From Parus major (lineage: Eukaryota > Chordata > Aves > Passeriformes > Paridae), in contig NC_031768.1 in NCBI RefSeq assembly GCF_001522545.3, positions 97,461,781 to 97,525,780 on the forward strand: 64,000 nucleotides of DNA, in the 5' to 3' direction. The notes under the pieces are model-generated. The model was not told the origin of the DNA, made no database searches, and saw nothing but the letters and a program-made list of their open reading frames with translations. Shown here piece by piece: positions 13,401 through 24,726 of this stretch. The translations under genes and the position numbers were made by a program. Position 1 is the first letter of the stretch. Each line of letters begins with the position of its first letter.

Positions 13401-13570
13401 CTGGAATGGGTGGTGCAGACAAGCTGTGGATACCCCATCCCTGGAGGTGTTTAAGGCTGGATGAGACGGAGCTCTGAAGAGCCTGGTCTAATGAATCATG
13501 CCCCTGACAGGTGGGTTGAAATTAAATGATATGCAAGGTCCCTTCCAACCCTAACCACCCTGTGATTTTA
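13401..13570 (+). mobile_element. CR1 LINE 3'-end fragment (about 170 bp)
   Basis: Landmarks on the plus strand are 'ctggaatgggtggtgcag', 'taccccatccctggaggtgt', 'ttaaggctggatgagacgga', 'ggtcccttccaaccctaacc' and the terminal 'ctgtgattttatg'. This is the end of the CR1 3' UTR of the 'ggctggatgag / gcccctg / ggtcccttccaaccc' subfamily type, distinct from the copy at 6.9 kb. It is 5'-truncated and has no coding part. Confidence 0.9.
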
Positions 13571-15365
13571 TGTAGAATTCTCCTTTCTCTTTCCTATATT
13601 AGTTAGAAAAAAAAAAAAAAAAAACCAACAAAACAACAAACCAATAATTTTTACATCGTAGTCATATTTGGTTACATCATTTTTTTAAAAGGGTTTAGAA
13701 GCCAGCGAGTTACAGTGAGTCTCACGCATCTGTCAGAGCTGAACTCCAGAATTATGTACATTGGGTGGCCTTCAAACTGTTCAAGGTTTCCTTTTTTGTC
13801 AGCTCACACAGCATGCTATTTCCTTCTGCAGAAAATAAATTTGGGTGTTCGTTACTCTGAAAGATACATTCCTTGTTCTCCTGAATATCGGTAAGAACAC
13901 AACCAGGTGGAGAAGCCTTTATCCCACTCTGAAGAAAAACTCATGAATATTCAATCACTTCTGAAATGACTTCAAGGTGAGGAGTAGCATTTACTTTAGA
14001 AAGTAAATAATTATCATTAGTTTTCAGACCTGTCCTAGTAAACAGATTAACCATATAATGTCTGGGAGTAAAAGCAGAAGAGCTTTGAACCTTCCTTTAT
14101 CTCTGCCACATCTCTCCCTTTCCAGTGTGAGGTGTGCCTGACCTAGAAATAGATTTTATTTAGCAGATGGAGACTAAAAGTCTTTGTGTGGCACAGGTGA
14201 AGAAGCAGAAGAGAATGTCAAACAGAAAAGCTTCATTTGGTCACTCACTAGGAAAAAAGCTCAGCCTCTTGAATTCTTATCAGTCAGAGATAGCTTGTGG
14301 GTATGTTGCTTCTTTTTAAATCTTTTATTTTTGTAGCTTTCAACATCCTTTTCCCTTTCAGATAAATAAAATAAAATAAAATAAAATAAAATAAAATAAA
14401 ATAAAATAAATCTTCAGAGTGATGGAGATCCCTCAGGATACAAATATATTTGACATTTGTGATAGAGAGGCACAGCCTTGAAAATGGACCAGAATGAATG
14501 AATCAGTCAGTAGTCATTAAAAGCCTCGAGCACACACATCTGAAGAGAATTCTAAAAAACAGCATTAGAAAAAGCATTGTTAAATCTTCCAGTAATGAAG
14601 CAAACAAAACCTTCCATAAAACCCTATCCAAAAGATGGATAAATTTTAACAATCAAAGAATGGAATTAGACCACACTGTCTCTTCAGTTAAGCCACAAGT
14701 TCATTCAGCATCATCTTTTTTATTTGTCTTATATCATGAAACAATTGATTCCTCAGAATCTGAAGATGTCGCTTTATTCTAAAATATCAGTTAAATCAGA
14801 ATGCTTTATTTCCTAAATGGATGAAAGTTCATTTTTTTTGCATCTCCAAGTAACTGTTCATTCAATTTTCAGAGAGCCTGTGTTTGTACTTTTGCCAGTA
14901 GATTTCAGCCATACCCTATCAACAGACTAGCAAATGCAGAAGTTCACAATTTCACAAACACACACATTTGCAAAGCACCATAGTTACCGCATTTTTGGTT
15001 TGATATAAACTCTAGCAGAAGGTTAATGTAGGATGGACTCCCAAAAAGCAAAGCTTAAAGACAGATTTGAAGTAGGAGGAGCTGTTGATCACATATGCCT
15101 GTTAACAGATTTTATTCTTTTAAGCAGTGGCAGAGGGTAAGAAAAGAATGAAAGCATTAAAAACTATTGTGACAAAACTTAGAAACAGGATATTTTCTCT
15201 CCAGATCTTTCTTATTTCCATGATATTGCAAACAAGAATGTGAAATACAGCTTCCTTGCTTCATAAATATAGGCATGTGGAAAAAACAAACAAATGTAAT
15301 TTACACTACTATATAAATATCATAATGTGCATCATCTTCTTTCAGCTGGAAGAGGAAAACAAGTA
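13571..15365. other. Unassigned non-coding DNA with simple repeats
   Basis: Contains an A18 run at about 13,607-13,624 and the (AAAAT)n array at 14,362-14,410. The open frame at 14,498-14,782 (plus) is lysine- and serine-rich, as expected for chance frames in A-rich DNA, and matches nothing I know. Confidence 0.45.
14362..14410. repeat. (AAAAT)n pentanucleotide microsatellite, about 10 copies
   Basis: A near-perfect array of the unit ATAAA over 49 bp, with one short first unit (ATAAAT). It is likely length-polymorphic. No transposon tail is recognised next to it. Confidence 0.97.
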
Positions 15366-15856
15366 TACAGAATATCCTAACTTGGAAGGGATCCCCAGGG
15401 ATCAGTGAGTCACACTCCTGGCTACCCATAGAGTAATTTAAAAGTTAAACCTTGTGTTTAAGAGCATTACCCAAACACTTCTGAACATCAACAGGTCTAC
15501 AGCCTTGATCACTTCCCTAGGGAGACTGTTCCAGTGCTTAGCAGCCTCTCAGTGGTCAGAGTATCCCGTGTGAACTTCCCCCAGTGCAGTGCTGCCATTT
15601 CATCCCCAGACATCAGAGGGGAGATATGGCCACTTCCCCCTCTGCTCCTGCCCCAGGGTAGGGTTGGCCCTTTTACCCACCGGGGCACACTGTTGACTCA
15701 TACTGATCTTACCATCAACCAAACCCCCAGATTTCTTCCTGCAGGGCAACATTCCAGCCCCTTGTCCCCCAGTCTGTACACACATCCAGGATGATCCCAC
15801 CCCAGATGCAGAACCTGGCACTGATGCTTGTTGCACATCGACACATCTAACATCGA

Positions 15857-16243
15857 CTATTTTAGTACACTCTGCTTTTTCTCCATTCTTATTTGTGAGC
15901 TAACCAACCTCTTCAAGTAGCAGACCAATGTTATATTGAGTCCTCTTTTTGCTGATAACATGATTAAAGCCTTTTCGTGATCCCACATCTTACTGCCCAT
16001 TTTCAAATGGAGTTTTAAGCCATATGAATTTTCTGCCTGCAGTGGCAGTATCTCTGTGATCCTCCTGTGAAACTTGACCTGACTTCCAAAGTCTGTAAAC
16101 TTTGATGCACTGGAATTACCTGCTCCTGTGGTCTTAAATATTGACCAGTATTTTTGGACCCAAATTCCTTCAAAAGCAGATTCTGATGAGACCTTACTAA
16201 CTGAATCCTTGAGGAGCCTACAGTTTGCTGTCCCAAAAACCAT
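15857..16243 (-). pseudogene. CR1 ORF2 linker between endonuclease and RT, relic
   Basis: A 128-codon minus-strand frame. Its first 40 residues align with the CR1 post-endonuclease region: ANCRLLKDSVSKVSSESAFE corresponds to ANFxLLRDLLxKVPWExALE, and VQKYWSIFK to VQEGWLIFK. After that the homologous frame shifts: QEQVIPV, then KGFNHVISKKR (usual KGFYKYISSKR), then NIGLLLEEVG and NGEKAE lie in other frames. Homology ends abruptly at about 15,850, where the RT domain should start. Confidence 0.8.
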
Positions 16244-16431
16244 GGATGTTTACTCTGCTAACAGAGCTTTTTCATATCACCACAGATTTTAAACTTTACC
16301 ACTTTGTGATAGCTGGAGCCAAGACAGACACCAAACATCATTTCATCCACAGACCAACAACACTTCCAGCAGGGCATTTTTGTTAATCAGCTCCCTTGGT
16401 ACCTGTATCAAAAAGTAATATTCAAAGTGTT

Positions 16432-16782
16432 TCAGGAAAATCCTGAATTTTCAGGATGAAAAACCCTTTCAATGCCTACTGTATGACAGTCCCAGCTAAT
16501 ATCTGTGAAGTGAAAATTGCCCATAAGGACAGGAGTCACCGATGTAGTGATTTCCCTTAATTCCTTCAAGAATAATGCATTGTTGTTACCTTGCTGGCAG
16601 AGGGACCTTTGGTAAACTCTGACAATATTTGATTCATTAGTTTTTTTACTGGTCCTTAGCCAGAAGTTCTCAGCCACATCACCTTTAGTTGTGAGTGCTG
16701 TGTAGTCATCCCTTACATAGAGCACCCCTCCTCCTCCTTGCCTGCCCCACCTACCTCTCCCTGAGGAGCCTGTGAACACCAC
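16432..16782 (-). pseudogene. CR1 ORF2 endonuclease (APE-type) relic
   Basis: A 116-codon open stretch on the minus strand matches the CR1 ORF2 AP-endonuclease domain. It has GGGVLYVRDD near residues 18-27 (usual GGVALYVRE), an AENFWLRTSKK block (usual VEYLWVRIRGK), and QRSLCQQGNNNALFLKEL (usual CYRPPNQDEEADELFYKQL). The LMGNFHFTDISW block near residues 86-97 corresponds to LVGDFNLPDICW. In an active element this enzyme nicks target DNA to prime reverse transcription. Here the catalytic G-D-F-N has become G-N-F-H, so both catalytic residues are lost. The frame continues past this with shifts into the GDVVVGGRLGHSDHEM-like block near 16,290-16,350. It is not a functional gene. Confidence 0.88.
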
Positions 16783-16894
16783 AGCTTTTCATCACTGGAC
16801 TCTTCCAGAGTGTCACTCATGACAGTGATGTCTTAGCTCTGGGACAGAGACAAAGCTATCATCTCTTTTTGTTTGTCCCACATACTGCCTGCCT

Positions 16895-17240
16895 TCACAT
16901 ACAGACACGTATGTTTTCTCCTGTGTACTCATCTGCATTGTGGTGCAGCATGAAAGCCCACACTAACACACCCTCATTCAGGATGCAGGCATTGATAGAC
17001 CACCTGTTTCTTTCATTGTCATTCCCTACAACTGGGAGGACAGAGGAAAATCTTACCTGCATTTCCAGTCCCTTTTCCAATCTAACCAAGTCCTTGAGCT
17101 CTCTTTTGATAACCTTTGGACTTCTAACTACAACTTCATTGGTACATGCATGTAAAAGCATATATCTGGCTAGGAGGTCTCCTGTTAATATCTTTAATAC
17201 AAGTGCCAGAGAAGCTGCAAGCAGGTTTGGTCAATAGATC
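16895..17240 (-). pseudogene. CR1 ORF1 SGNH-esterase domain relic
   Basis: CR1 ORF1 proteins carry an SGNH/GDSL-type esterase domain, and this 88-codon minus-strand frame matches its middle part. It has LLHACTNEVVVRSPKVIKRE at the start (usual xxHVGTNDxxxRSxKxIKR), then LKDLVRLEKGLEMQVRFSSV and LPVVGND (usual VVFSSILPVAGND). Upstream, to about 17,240, a shifted frame retains ALVLKILTGDLLARY, resembling GARIxDVTxRLxxL. The GxND block reads C-T-N-E, so the key glycine and aspartate are changed. The domain is dead. Confidence 0.82.
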
Positions 17241-17500
17241 AGACCTGATGCTCCTCTCATAAATTTACACTTGTTTCTTCAGGGAGGAAATCTTGATGTG
17301 GGTGTCAAGAAAACTTGTCTGCCCAGTAATCCAGGACCACTTGCACCATCTGAGATGGAACTAAAACCCCCTTCACAGCTCCACACTCCACACTCACAGT
17401 CAGACATCAGCAGTTTGGCTGTAGGTTTCCCATAGTGGAATCTCAAAGAGCCTTCAAATAATTTAATCTTGGTACAATAACTAAATAACAACATAACAAC

Positions 17501-19321
17501 TGAAACATTTTAGGTGGCTCCAAGGAGGGACACAAAACAATTGCAACCCTGGTTTTCATACCCTTGCAGTCTGAGTGTGTGGGATTGTCAGCTCCTGCCG
17601 TGTCTCTGAGTGTCCCCTCACCTGGCTGGTGCCACGCTGCAGCTCTCACCACAGCTTGCAAATGGATCTCCTTGCACTGAATATATTTCTCAACAAGGGA
17701 AATAAGCCAGCTTGACTGTGATGACGCCTCAAGAAGGTGTTCTTCAACCAGATTATATCCCAGTCCATCCAACTACAGAACCTGATAGTTGTTGAGTAAC
17801 ATGGAGAGGCAAGGAGACAAAGAAAATGTTCTCTCCCTGGCCCCAGTAGAGACTGATTTCCTTTTACCTCAGTTCCTCAAGTCAGTGCCTTCTGCCTGGA
17901 GAGAGAGTACAAGATACTCCTTGCCAGGTGTTGTACCTAGTTAACATTTTTGTTCCAGAGAGGACAGTAGGGTTCCCTCAGTCAGCCCCCTTCTCAGACT
18001 CACAGATGCTCCTCAACCTGCCTACTGCATCCCAAAGCTCAGTCAACAAGCAGAGCAGCTCTTCTACCTGTGTACACCTCCCACAGACATTGTCATTGTT
18101 GATCTCAGACAAATACCCCAGGCACATCATGCATCTGCAAGTCTAGAGAGCTGCATGCTCCCCTGGGAACTCTTTCTGGGTCTCTTCCTCAGTCCAGCAT
18201 GCAGTAATACCACAGGGGGACACAGAGGACATGGCTGCTTGTTACCAGTCCTCAAGACCCCTGCAGGGCATTATGGCTGGTGATGGATGATCTGGTTGGC
18301 AAAGCTGCTGTTGCCTGGTGTCTTGGTTCCCTCCAGCAGCTGTCTGCCCTTGCTGCCTTGGTCCTTCCCCACACACAGCCTGAAGGCCTCAGTCACCCAG
18401 GAGCTCCATCAGGCAGTCACAGGTTCATTGCAGCCCTGATGCTCCTCTCAGCGCAGAACAAGCTGCTACCACTGCTGGCACTGCTGCTATTACCTTCCTC
18501 CTGGCGCACAGAGAGGGCTGCATCACCTTCCTGGGGTTTTGGCCATGTATTGAAAACAGATTGAAACCCCCTACAAGTGGCTGAAATGGAACAGTGTAAG
18601 GACACTCTTCCCTCATCAGTAACTCAGAATTAATTCAACTGTGCTAATTTGCTGGGAGTCAGTAAGTGTCCAATGAACAAGGGCAAAAGTACTGAGTAGC
18701 CAGTGCTGCTCCTTGCACCAACCAGGGGCCTCAAAGTGAGAAAGAGTTTCCTTCTAGGTTATACCTGCTGCCTCTGTCATGACTCACAATGGCCAGATAA
18801 TCTTGAAAAGCAAGATAGACAAATGAGAAGAAAATCAAAATCAAGGCTGTGACATGGGCAGCTGATTTGCCCAGAATTTAAGCCAAGATGAATATGCAAT
18901 TTTAAAAGTAATGCTATACATTAATTTTTAAAACTGATGGAACACTTGTTCTCGTGCCTTGGAAGTTAGCTGCTGGACATATGGAGGGTTTGCAAGTGTC
19001 AGGATTACACACAAATAAGCCCAGTTAATAAAATCCAAGCCTGTTCAATGGGGGTACACACACCACAGCTTTAAGATGTAAAAAATAAAAAAAAAACCCC
19101 ACAAGCCACTCGTATTTGGCAAGTTTTTCAGGAGCTGACATTCAACTATGAACTAAGACCCAGAAAGGTATTAGAAAATATAAACCTAGTAGCTTACACA
19201 TAGGTAGTAAAATGAATTTTAATTTTTTTTAGCTTATGAACAAAAGTAATACTGAGTAACTAGAAAGCTTCAAATCAGATTGCTCCAGCAGCCACTTGAA
19301 ACCTCTTCCACACAGGGCTAC
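17501..19321. other. Moderately GC-rich DNA, probably partly CR1 5' region
   Basis: Positions 17,501-18,600 lie directly 5' of the CR1 ORF1 relic on the element strand and have similar composition. They are plausibly the N-terminal ORF1 and 5' UTR, but I see no decisive motif. Several frames of 60-110 codons occur and none is recognisable. From about 18,650 to 19,321 the sequence is A+T-rich and unassigned. The LTR begins at 19,322. Confidence 0.4.
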
Positions 19322-20617
19322 TGTTGATTTGGCATGGCCTTGTTTTTTGGTAGTGTTAGAGGGCCACAGAAGTGGTTTCTGTGAGAAGCTGCTAGAAGCT
19401 TCCACCATGTCTGACAGAGCCAGTCTCTGATGTCTCTGAAGATGGAGATGCTGCTGGCCCAATTGGAGGGGCTGGTAACACCTCTGTGATGATATATCTA
19501 AGAAGTAAATCAAAACAACGCACATGCAGTTTTTCCCAGGGATGGGAAGATGCTATGGTGGCTGCCACCATGCCGCCAGCATGGCCCACAGCGAGCCTTG
19601 CCTGCCTGGCTGTCCCTGGCCAGCTGTGCTGCAGACAGAAGGGCAGGGGCAGCAGCAGCAGCTTCTCCTTCCCAGCACCCTGCATGAGGAGAGGCGTTAA
19701 ACAGCGTCAATGCCGTGGTGGCTGCCACTGCCCATGCGGTGGAGGTGGGACCGCATGGCCGGCAGTGAAAACGTGGCGAGTGACTCTCCAGCACGGAGAG
19801 TTACAGGAGGAGATTAACAATCAGTGTGCTGAGGGATCCCATAGGAATCTTTGAACTGGGGGAACTTGTTGACAATGGTACCTGTGAGCAGCAGTTTTTC
19901 TTCTAGTCAGAGCAGAGGAGGAAGTGAGGACATGTAAGAGTAAACATCATGGTAGCACTAAGGTCAGTGGTCAAGCTTTCCTTGGTGGATGCCAAGGAAA
20001 GCTGTGATCCAGTGGGAGACCAAATGGAGAGAGAGGGCTCTTGCTATCCAGACATAAAGAGAGAGAGAGCCCCTGCTGCCAAACTAGAGCAGCCTGTCCT
20101 CAGAGGACTGCACCCCATGGACGACTGACCCATGCCGTATCAGTTTTGGGAAGACTGCCCATGGGAGGGACTCATGTTGCAGCAGTTTTGGCAGGACTGC
20201 TGCTTGTGAAATTAGAGCCACTCTGAAGAAGTTTTCAGAGAACTGTCTCCTGTGGGAGGCACCCCATGGCATAGCAGAGCAAAGCTTCCTCTTGCTGAGT
20301 GAACAGAAAAAGCTCTTGGGTGACAAACTGACAATGACCAAAATCCCTACACCCTATCTCCCCACACTGTCAGCAGGAAAGAGGAAGGGGCTGGGGGGAA
20401 AACCAAGTGTTTTAAAGGCTTATTTTACTCCTCCGGCTCTGTTAATAATAAATTCACTTTATACTGTTTTGCACATAGATTTTTTTTCCTGGTCCTCATC
20501 TCAACTCATGAGTCCATAGTTTATTTTTTATCTTCTCCTCTGCCCAGCTGAGAGCAAGAAAGGGTGAGCGAACAACTTTCACAGTGCCTGGTGTTTGGCC
20601 AATATCAAACCATAACA
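19322..20617 (+). mobile_element. Solo ERV long terminal repeat (about 1.3 kb)
   Basis: It begins TGTTGATTTGGCATGG and ends CCATAACA, giving TGTT/AACA terminal inverted ends. Internal blocks match an avian LTR family I recognise: 'tgtgagaagctgctagaagc' near 19,380, a 'gacagagccag' block, 'cacctctgtgatgatatatc' with a TATA-like core near 19,490-19,500, a GCA-rich patch near 19,646, and repeated 'gaggactgcaccccatgg'-type units near 20,101-20,270. An AATAAA lies in 'aataataaattcac' near 20,446 and the end block is 'cctggtgtttggccaa'. TATA and AATAAA positions set the plus orientation. No primer-binding site or gag/pol relic follows, so it is a solo LTR left by recombination. Flanks GCTAC and GACAC could be a decayed 5-bp target duplication. 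I lean towards an ERVL-type assignment but cannot prove the class. Confidence 0.85.
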
Positions 20618-21773
20618 GACACGTACCTTAAATAAGTAAAAATCCATGTCTATTTCCAAGTGAAAAAAACATCACAGAAGTCAGTGCTTGCATTATCTTG
20701 GACCTTGAAAAACCCAGTCATACATATTTTGACAACAAACAAACCCAAAATAGCACCAAATCCCTTTCTGATCCTTACCTACCAAAACCACACACAAAAG
20801 TAAGAAATGAGGAGCAACAAGCGCTCTTAATATAGCAATGCAATCATCCATACTCAGCCAAGAATTACTGCCTCTAAATTAACAACCTTCTCAGACGAGG
20901 GGCTGTGAGGAATGTTTAACACCCCTTGCCCCACATCTTGCAATCCTTTCTCTGGAGTGCCCACTGGCTGTGTGTCCCATTCCAGCCAGGCTAGACTCTG
21001 AGGTGACTGCACCTTGCAAGGTGCCATCAGAGAGGGGCAGAGCAAAGGCCTGCAGGGGTTCAGCTGCCAGGCAAAGGTAAGTGTGGGGACCAGAGCTCAC
21101 GTGCTTTTGCAGCAGGAGTAAAAACCATACTTCTTTGGGAATGGCATGTGTGTAAACATTTACCAACAGGATGAGGTCATGCAATCTTGAGCTCAAACCT
21201 AAGGGAGCAAGGTACCCAAATCAAAGTATGTCCAAGGCAAACACTGAAGCCTGGAAAAAGGCAGGGTGGTGGCAGTGAGTGAATCCCAGAGCTCTGTGCT
21301 CAAGCTCACCATCCCTTATTCACTCAGGGGCACAGTCACAGCTCAGAGACCTATTTTTCAAGTTACAATTTCAAGAACACAGCTTTTCATAGAAAATGAC
21401 TGCACTCAGAAAAGTAAACACCTCAATCAGCCAGAAGGTCAGTAATTAATACTTGGAATAAATACTGGAAGTTATCAAGGCATCTTGTACAAATAGCATG
21501 AGCTGCATTTGCACATAGTTCTGGACAATTCAAGGTGCTGACAGGTAAGGTTATGTGTACTTCTGATGAGCTTAAAAAAATCCTGCCCATCTCTTTCTCC
21601 CTGCCCCTGTGCTTTGTTCCACCGAGGAGCTGCTGCTTAGGTTTTGCTGCCAGTTTCAGCCCCCAGGAAAAGTGAGAACAAGACTAGCAGGTGGGTTTGA
21701 AGCCACAGGATCTTAAAAACATTCATCTCCCCTCAAACCCCTGGGTGTGGGTCTGTCTGCTAACCCCAAGGAC
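20618..21773. other. Unassigned non-coding DNA
   Basis: No transposon or gene recognised. A donor-like CAAAGGTAAGTG occurs at about 21,073-21,084 and the region 20,880-21,130 is somewhat GC-rich. No paired acceptor with a plausible coding exon is visible. Confidence 0.45.
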
Positions 21774-21870
21774 ACGGATTCCTCTGGGATGCACGGCGTG
21801 GCCGCCAGCTCCTGCTGCGCCACGCTTCCCGGCGGTTGCCATAGCACTGAAAGGCAAACCTAGCAACAGG
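21774..21870. promoter_or_regulatory. CpG cluster with RFX X-box-like motif
   Basis: Eight CpG dinucleotides fall within about 67 bp (21,774-21,840), in a window where CpG is otherwise scarce outside the LTR. The cluster ends in GGTTGCCATAGCACT (21,834-21,848), close to the RFX X-box palindrome GTTGCC-N2-RGCAAC, with a C/A swap in the right half. A second half-site, AGCAAC, lies at 21,862-21,867. RFX factors bind X-boxes in ciliary-gene and other promoters. No transcription start, exon or neighbouring gene can be assigned, so this is a candidate enhancer or minor promoter only. Confidence 0.35.
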
Positions 21871-24680
21871 CACACAAGCCTCCCAAGCACACAAGTCCAA
21901 ACCACATTTTTTAAATAAATTAAATCATCCAGCCTTGCCTGCTACCCAAAAAGAAAGAGAAAAAAAAGTACAGCATGTTTCAAGAAGCTGTTAAGAATGT
22001 GCCGTTTCTGTTCAGATGCACTAGAGAAGGGGTTTAATTACCGCTAAAATTAAACGATAAGTGCTGTGCAATGACACAATTAAAGAAGCTTGCAGGAAGA
22101 TTTGCTTTTTAATATGCCTTTTGTAAATCCATGTATCTGTCAGTTATTGATGGTATAAGTAGTTATGTCAGGCATCAGAAAGCAAAATAAGAGTTTAGCT
22201 TTTATTTTAGACTTTTTTTTCTTGCAACTCCCATTTCTTTGTGAAACAATGTGGTAGTACAGCAGTTTATTTGTTTATTTTAGTATCACAATCAGATTAT
22301 TTGTGCTTGGTAAAAATCAATCCCACTACAGCTCAGGATCTTGTGCCTATTGATATGATTATTCAATACACATTCTAGGTGTCTCCAGTGTTTTCAGAGG
22401 TGTATAAACTTTGCTTCCAAAATTCTCTGCCTCTTCAGCTTCAAAGTCTTGCATACTAATATTTTAACTCAATGACACATTGTTAAAGAAACAGCCTATG
22501 GAGGAAGTTAAGAGCATAAGACATTGGATTTCTTTGAATTTCACACAGTTAAGTATATTCTACACCATAAAAATACAGCCATTTCATAAACAGGAAATAA
22601 AGTTCTATAAGCAAAAGAGACATGAAGGAGGATTGAAGAAACAGAGGAGCATCTTGCTGTTATTACCTACTCTACATTGAAGGTTTTTTCCCTAGCTCAG
22701 ATTACTTTTTTCCTCAACAAAACATATTTGCAGAAGGAACCCTTTGAGTAATCATTCTTTCCATCTGAAATCACAGCCTCTGAACTGTGTGAAGATCACT
22801 GGAGGAGTAATTCCAACAGAAGTGCCCTACCAGGTTTTGCACTCACTTCTTTAGTGAAATTCAGGCTGAATGAAGTAGTTCCACTCACTGCCTTTAGAAA
22901 TTTCACTGGGATTGATTTGACTTGTTTGTCTGTTATGAAAAATTACCTACATAAATAAAACACTTCTCATCCAAGAGTCAGGAGGGAATACACAATGTTG
23001 TACTGAGTCCCCAAGGAAAGCAATCTCATGTTCATCCTGACAAAATTTACCCAACATATAAATTTGGGGAGAGAAGGTGAGTAAGAAGGGACAAATTTTA
23101 CAAATGCTAAGGAACAATGTTCCTTGGAGGAGAGTGCAAAAATTGGATGGAGTATATCTATGTATCAACACCAAATAAAATACAATTATGTATTTTAAAG
23201 GTTTATCATTAAACTTTGAAACATGATTTCTTTTGCTCCTGCCTGCCCTCAGCATGGTCATGAGCCTCCCCACAACTCTGAAGCAGGATGCTCAAAGGCT
23301 GATTAGAAGATTTTTGAAGGTTGTAATTTTATTCAGTATCTTCCCTGATGAATGCTGACTGTTCACATTCATGTTGATATATCTGGAATCACAACTCATT
23401 AAATTGTTTCCATCTGCAATTGGTCTTTTCAGGGAAGGTGCTTGTGAATTAGAAACCCTTCCCCCTCACACACACTTACTACAGACAAATATTAGAATCA
23501 AGATAGTAACACTCGTGGCAAGTCAAGTACACACAAAAATTATACCATCTGGCACAATTAGTCAGCCTGAGGGCTGGTTAATGAACTGTAATATACACAA
23601 TTGAGCATGCATACTGAAGTTGCAATTCTTTATGATACCCATGGATATGTAAATTCAGCAGGGGACATAAGAAGCCTTTCTAGCATATAATTTATTTAGG
23701 TTTGTTAGGGGTTTTTTTTTTATGCACAAGAATTGGAATGAAAAGTTTTTCTCCAAGACATTTCTGTATACCTCTTGCTGTTTCTGCAGTAGTAAACAAA
23801 TTAATTTTGGGGTTTATGTATGGTAAGAAACAGTAAGAGACATCTGGTTCAAACAGAGGTTTTGATAGCTTTGCACAAACACAGACACACAGAAAATAAA
23901 TTTGGGGATTCCACCATCAAATTGTGATTTAAACATTGCTGTGCATCCAGAATGACAAGCATCACCATCCTCTGCACCTCATTCTTCTCTATACACTAAT
24001 TAGCAGTGCCTGAAGAATCAGCTCTAATATGGTCATCCACCAAGAGGAGACAGCAGCTGCTAACTCCCCTCCACAGAGACCATTGCAGGACCCCATCATC
24101 TGACTGCTAACTGAGAAAACTAGCATCTTAAATGTGTCAATTCATAGCTTCTCCTGCTAGCTCTGCTGTGGCAACATTTTTGTTTAAATCCGCTTTTCTT
24201 CAAGGCTTCAGTACTCATCTGTACAGAGAACAGTACTGTATGTGCCACTGAGAGGTCCTGACTCTTCATCAAAAATAAGAGTTAAAGAAAGCCCCACACA
24301 GGTTCTAACAAATTAGCCATGTGCACAATTGTCCTACAGAATGGCACCAAATTAACTTTTGTATAGCCTCTGCTACAGGGTACACACATCTCTAAGCAAA
24401 CATACATCTGTGTCAGAAAATCATATTCATTAAACTCAATTTATATTTATATACATATAGGTACATTTTGTCCCAAACACAGGATTTAAAATTATGTCAT
24501 GCTTATGAAAAGTACTTATATTTCCTCAAAAGACACACAATTATTATGCAAATATTTCTGGCACCTGTGAGATATCAAATACTTAACAACTAGGTGGGCG
24601 ATGTTAAAAAGGAAGAGAATTCTCCTTGTGCCTTACCTAGTGCTTTCTCCACTGTACTGTGTGAATTTCCCCAAAAGACT

Positions 24681-24726
24681 TTTTTGTTTACAACAGGAGG
24701 AGCTTTTTGTTAGCAACAGGAGGAGC
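24681..24726. repeat. 23-bp tandem duplication, two copies
   Basis: Two adjacent 23-bp units (24,681-24,703 and 24,704-24,726) share 'tttttgtt', a variable 'ta/ag' pair and 'caacaggaggagc'. They differ at two positions. This is a simple local duplication. Confidence 0.9.

Larger units (their letters stand above)
15366..17500 (-). mobile_element. CR1 LINE with RT core deleted; may extend 5' to about 18,600
   Basis: Minus-strand CR1, read from high to low coordinate. It has an ORF1 esterase relic (about 16,895-17,240), an ORF2 endonuclease relic (16,432-16,782), a post-endonuclease linker (about 15,860-16,420), then the 3' region and end (15,366-15,845). The 3' end reads 'acagaatatcctaacttgg' on the plus strand. 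The linker runs into a frame ending LTNKNGEKAE, matching the CR1 block just before the RT domain (KDMEKAEVLN). It then joins directly to sequence equivalent to the post-RT block KGKCQVLHLGW at about 15,845. Roughly 1 kb encoding the RT core is therefore absent. Frames are broken by stops and shifts. The 5' end is uncertain: 17,500-18,600 is moderately GC-rich and could be ORF1 or 5' UTR, but I cannot prove it. Confidence 0.88.

Noticed and set aside
21040..21085. Strong-looking 5' splice site CAAAGGTAAGTG.
   Set aside because: Isolated donor motifs of this quality are expected by chance in 64 kb, and no coding exon precedes it.
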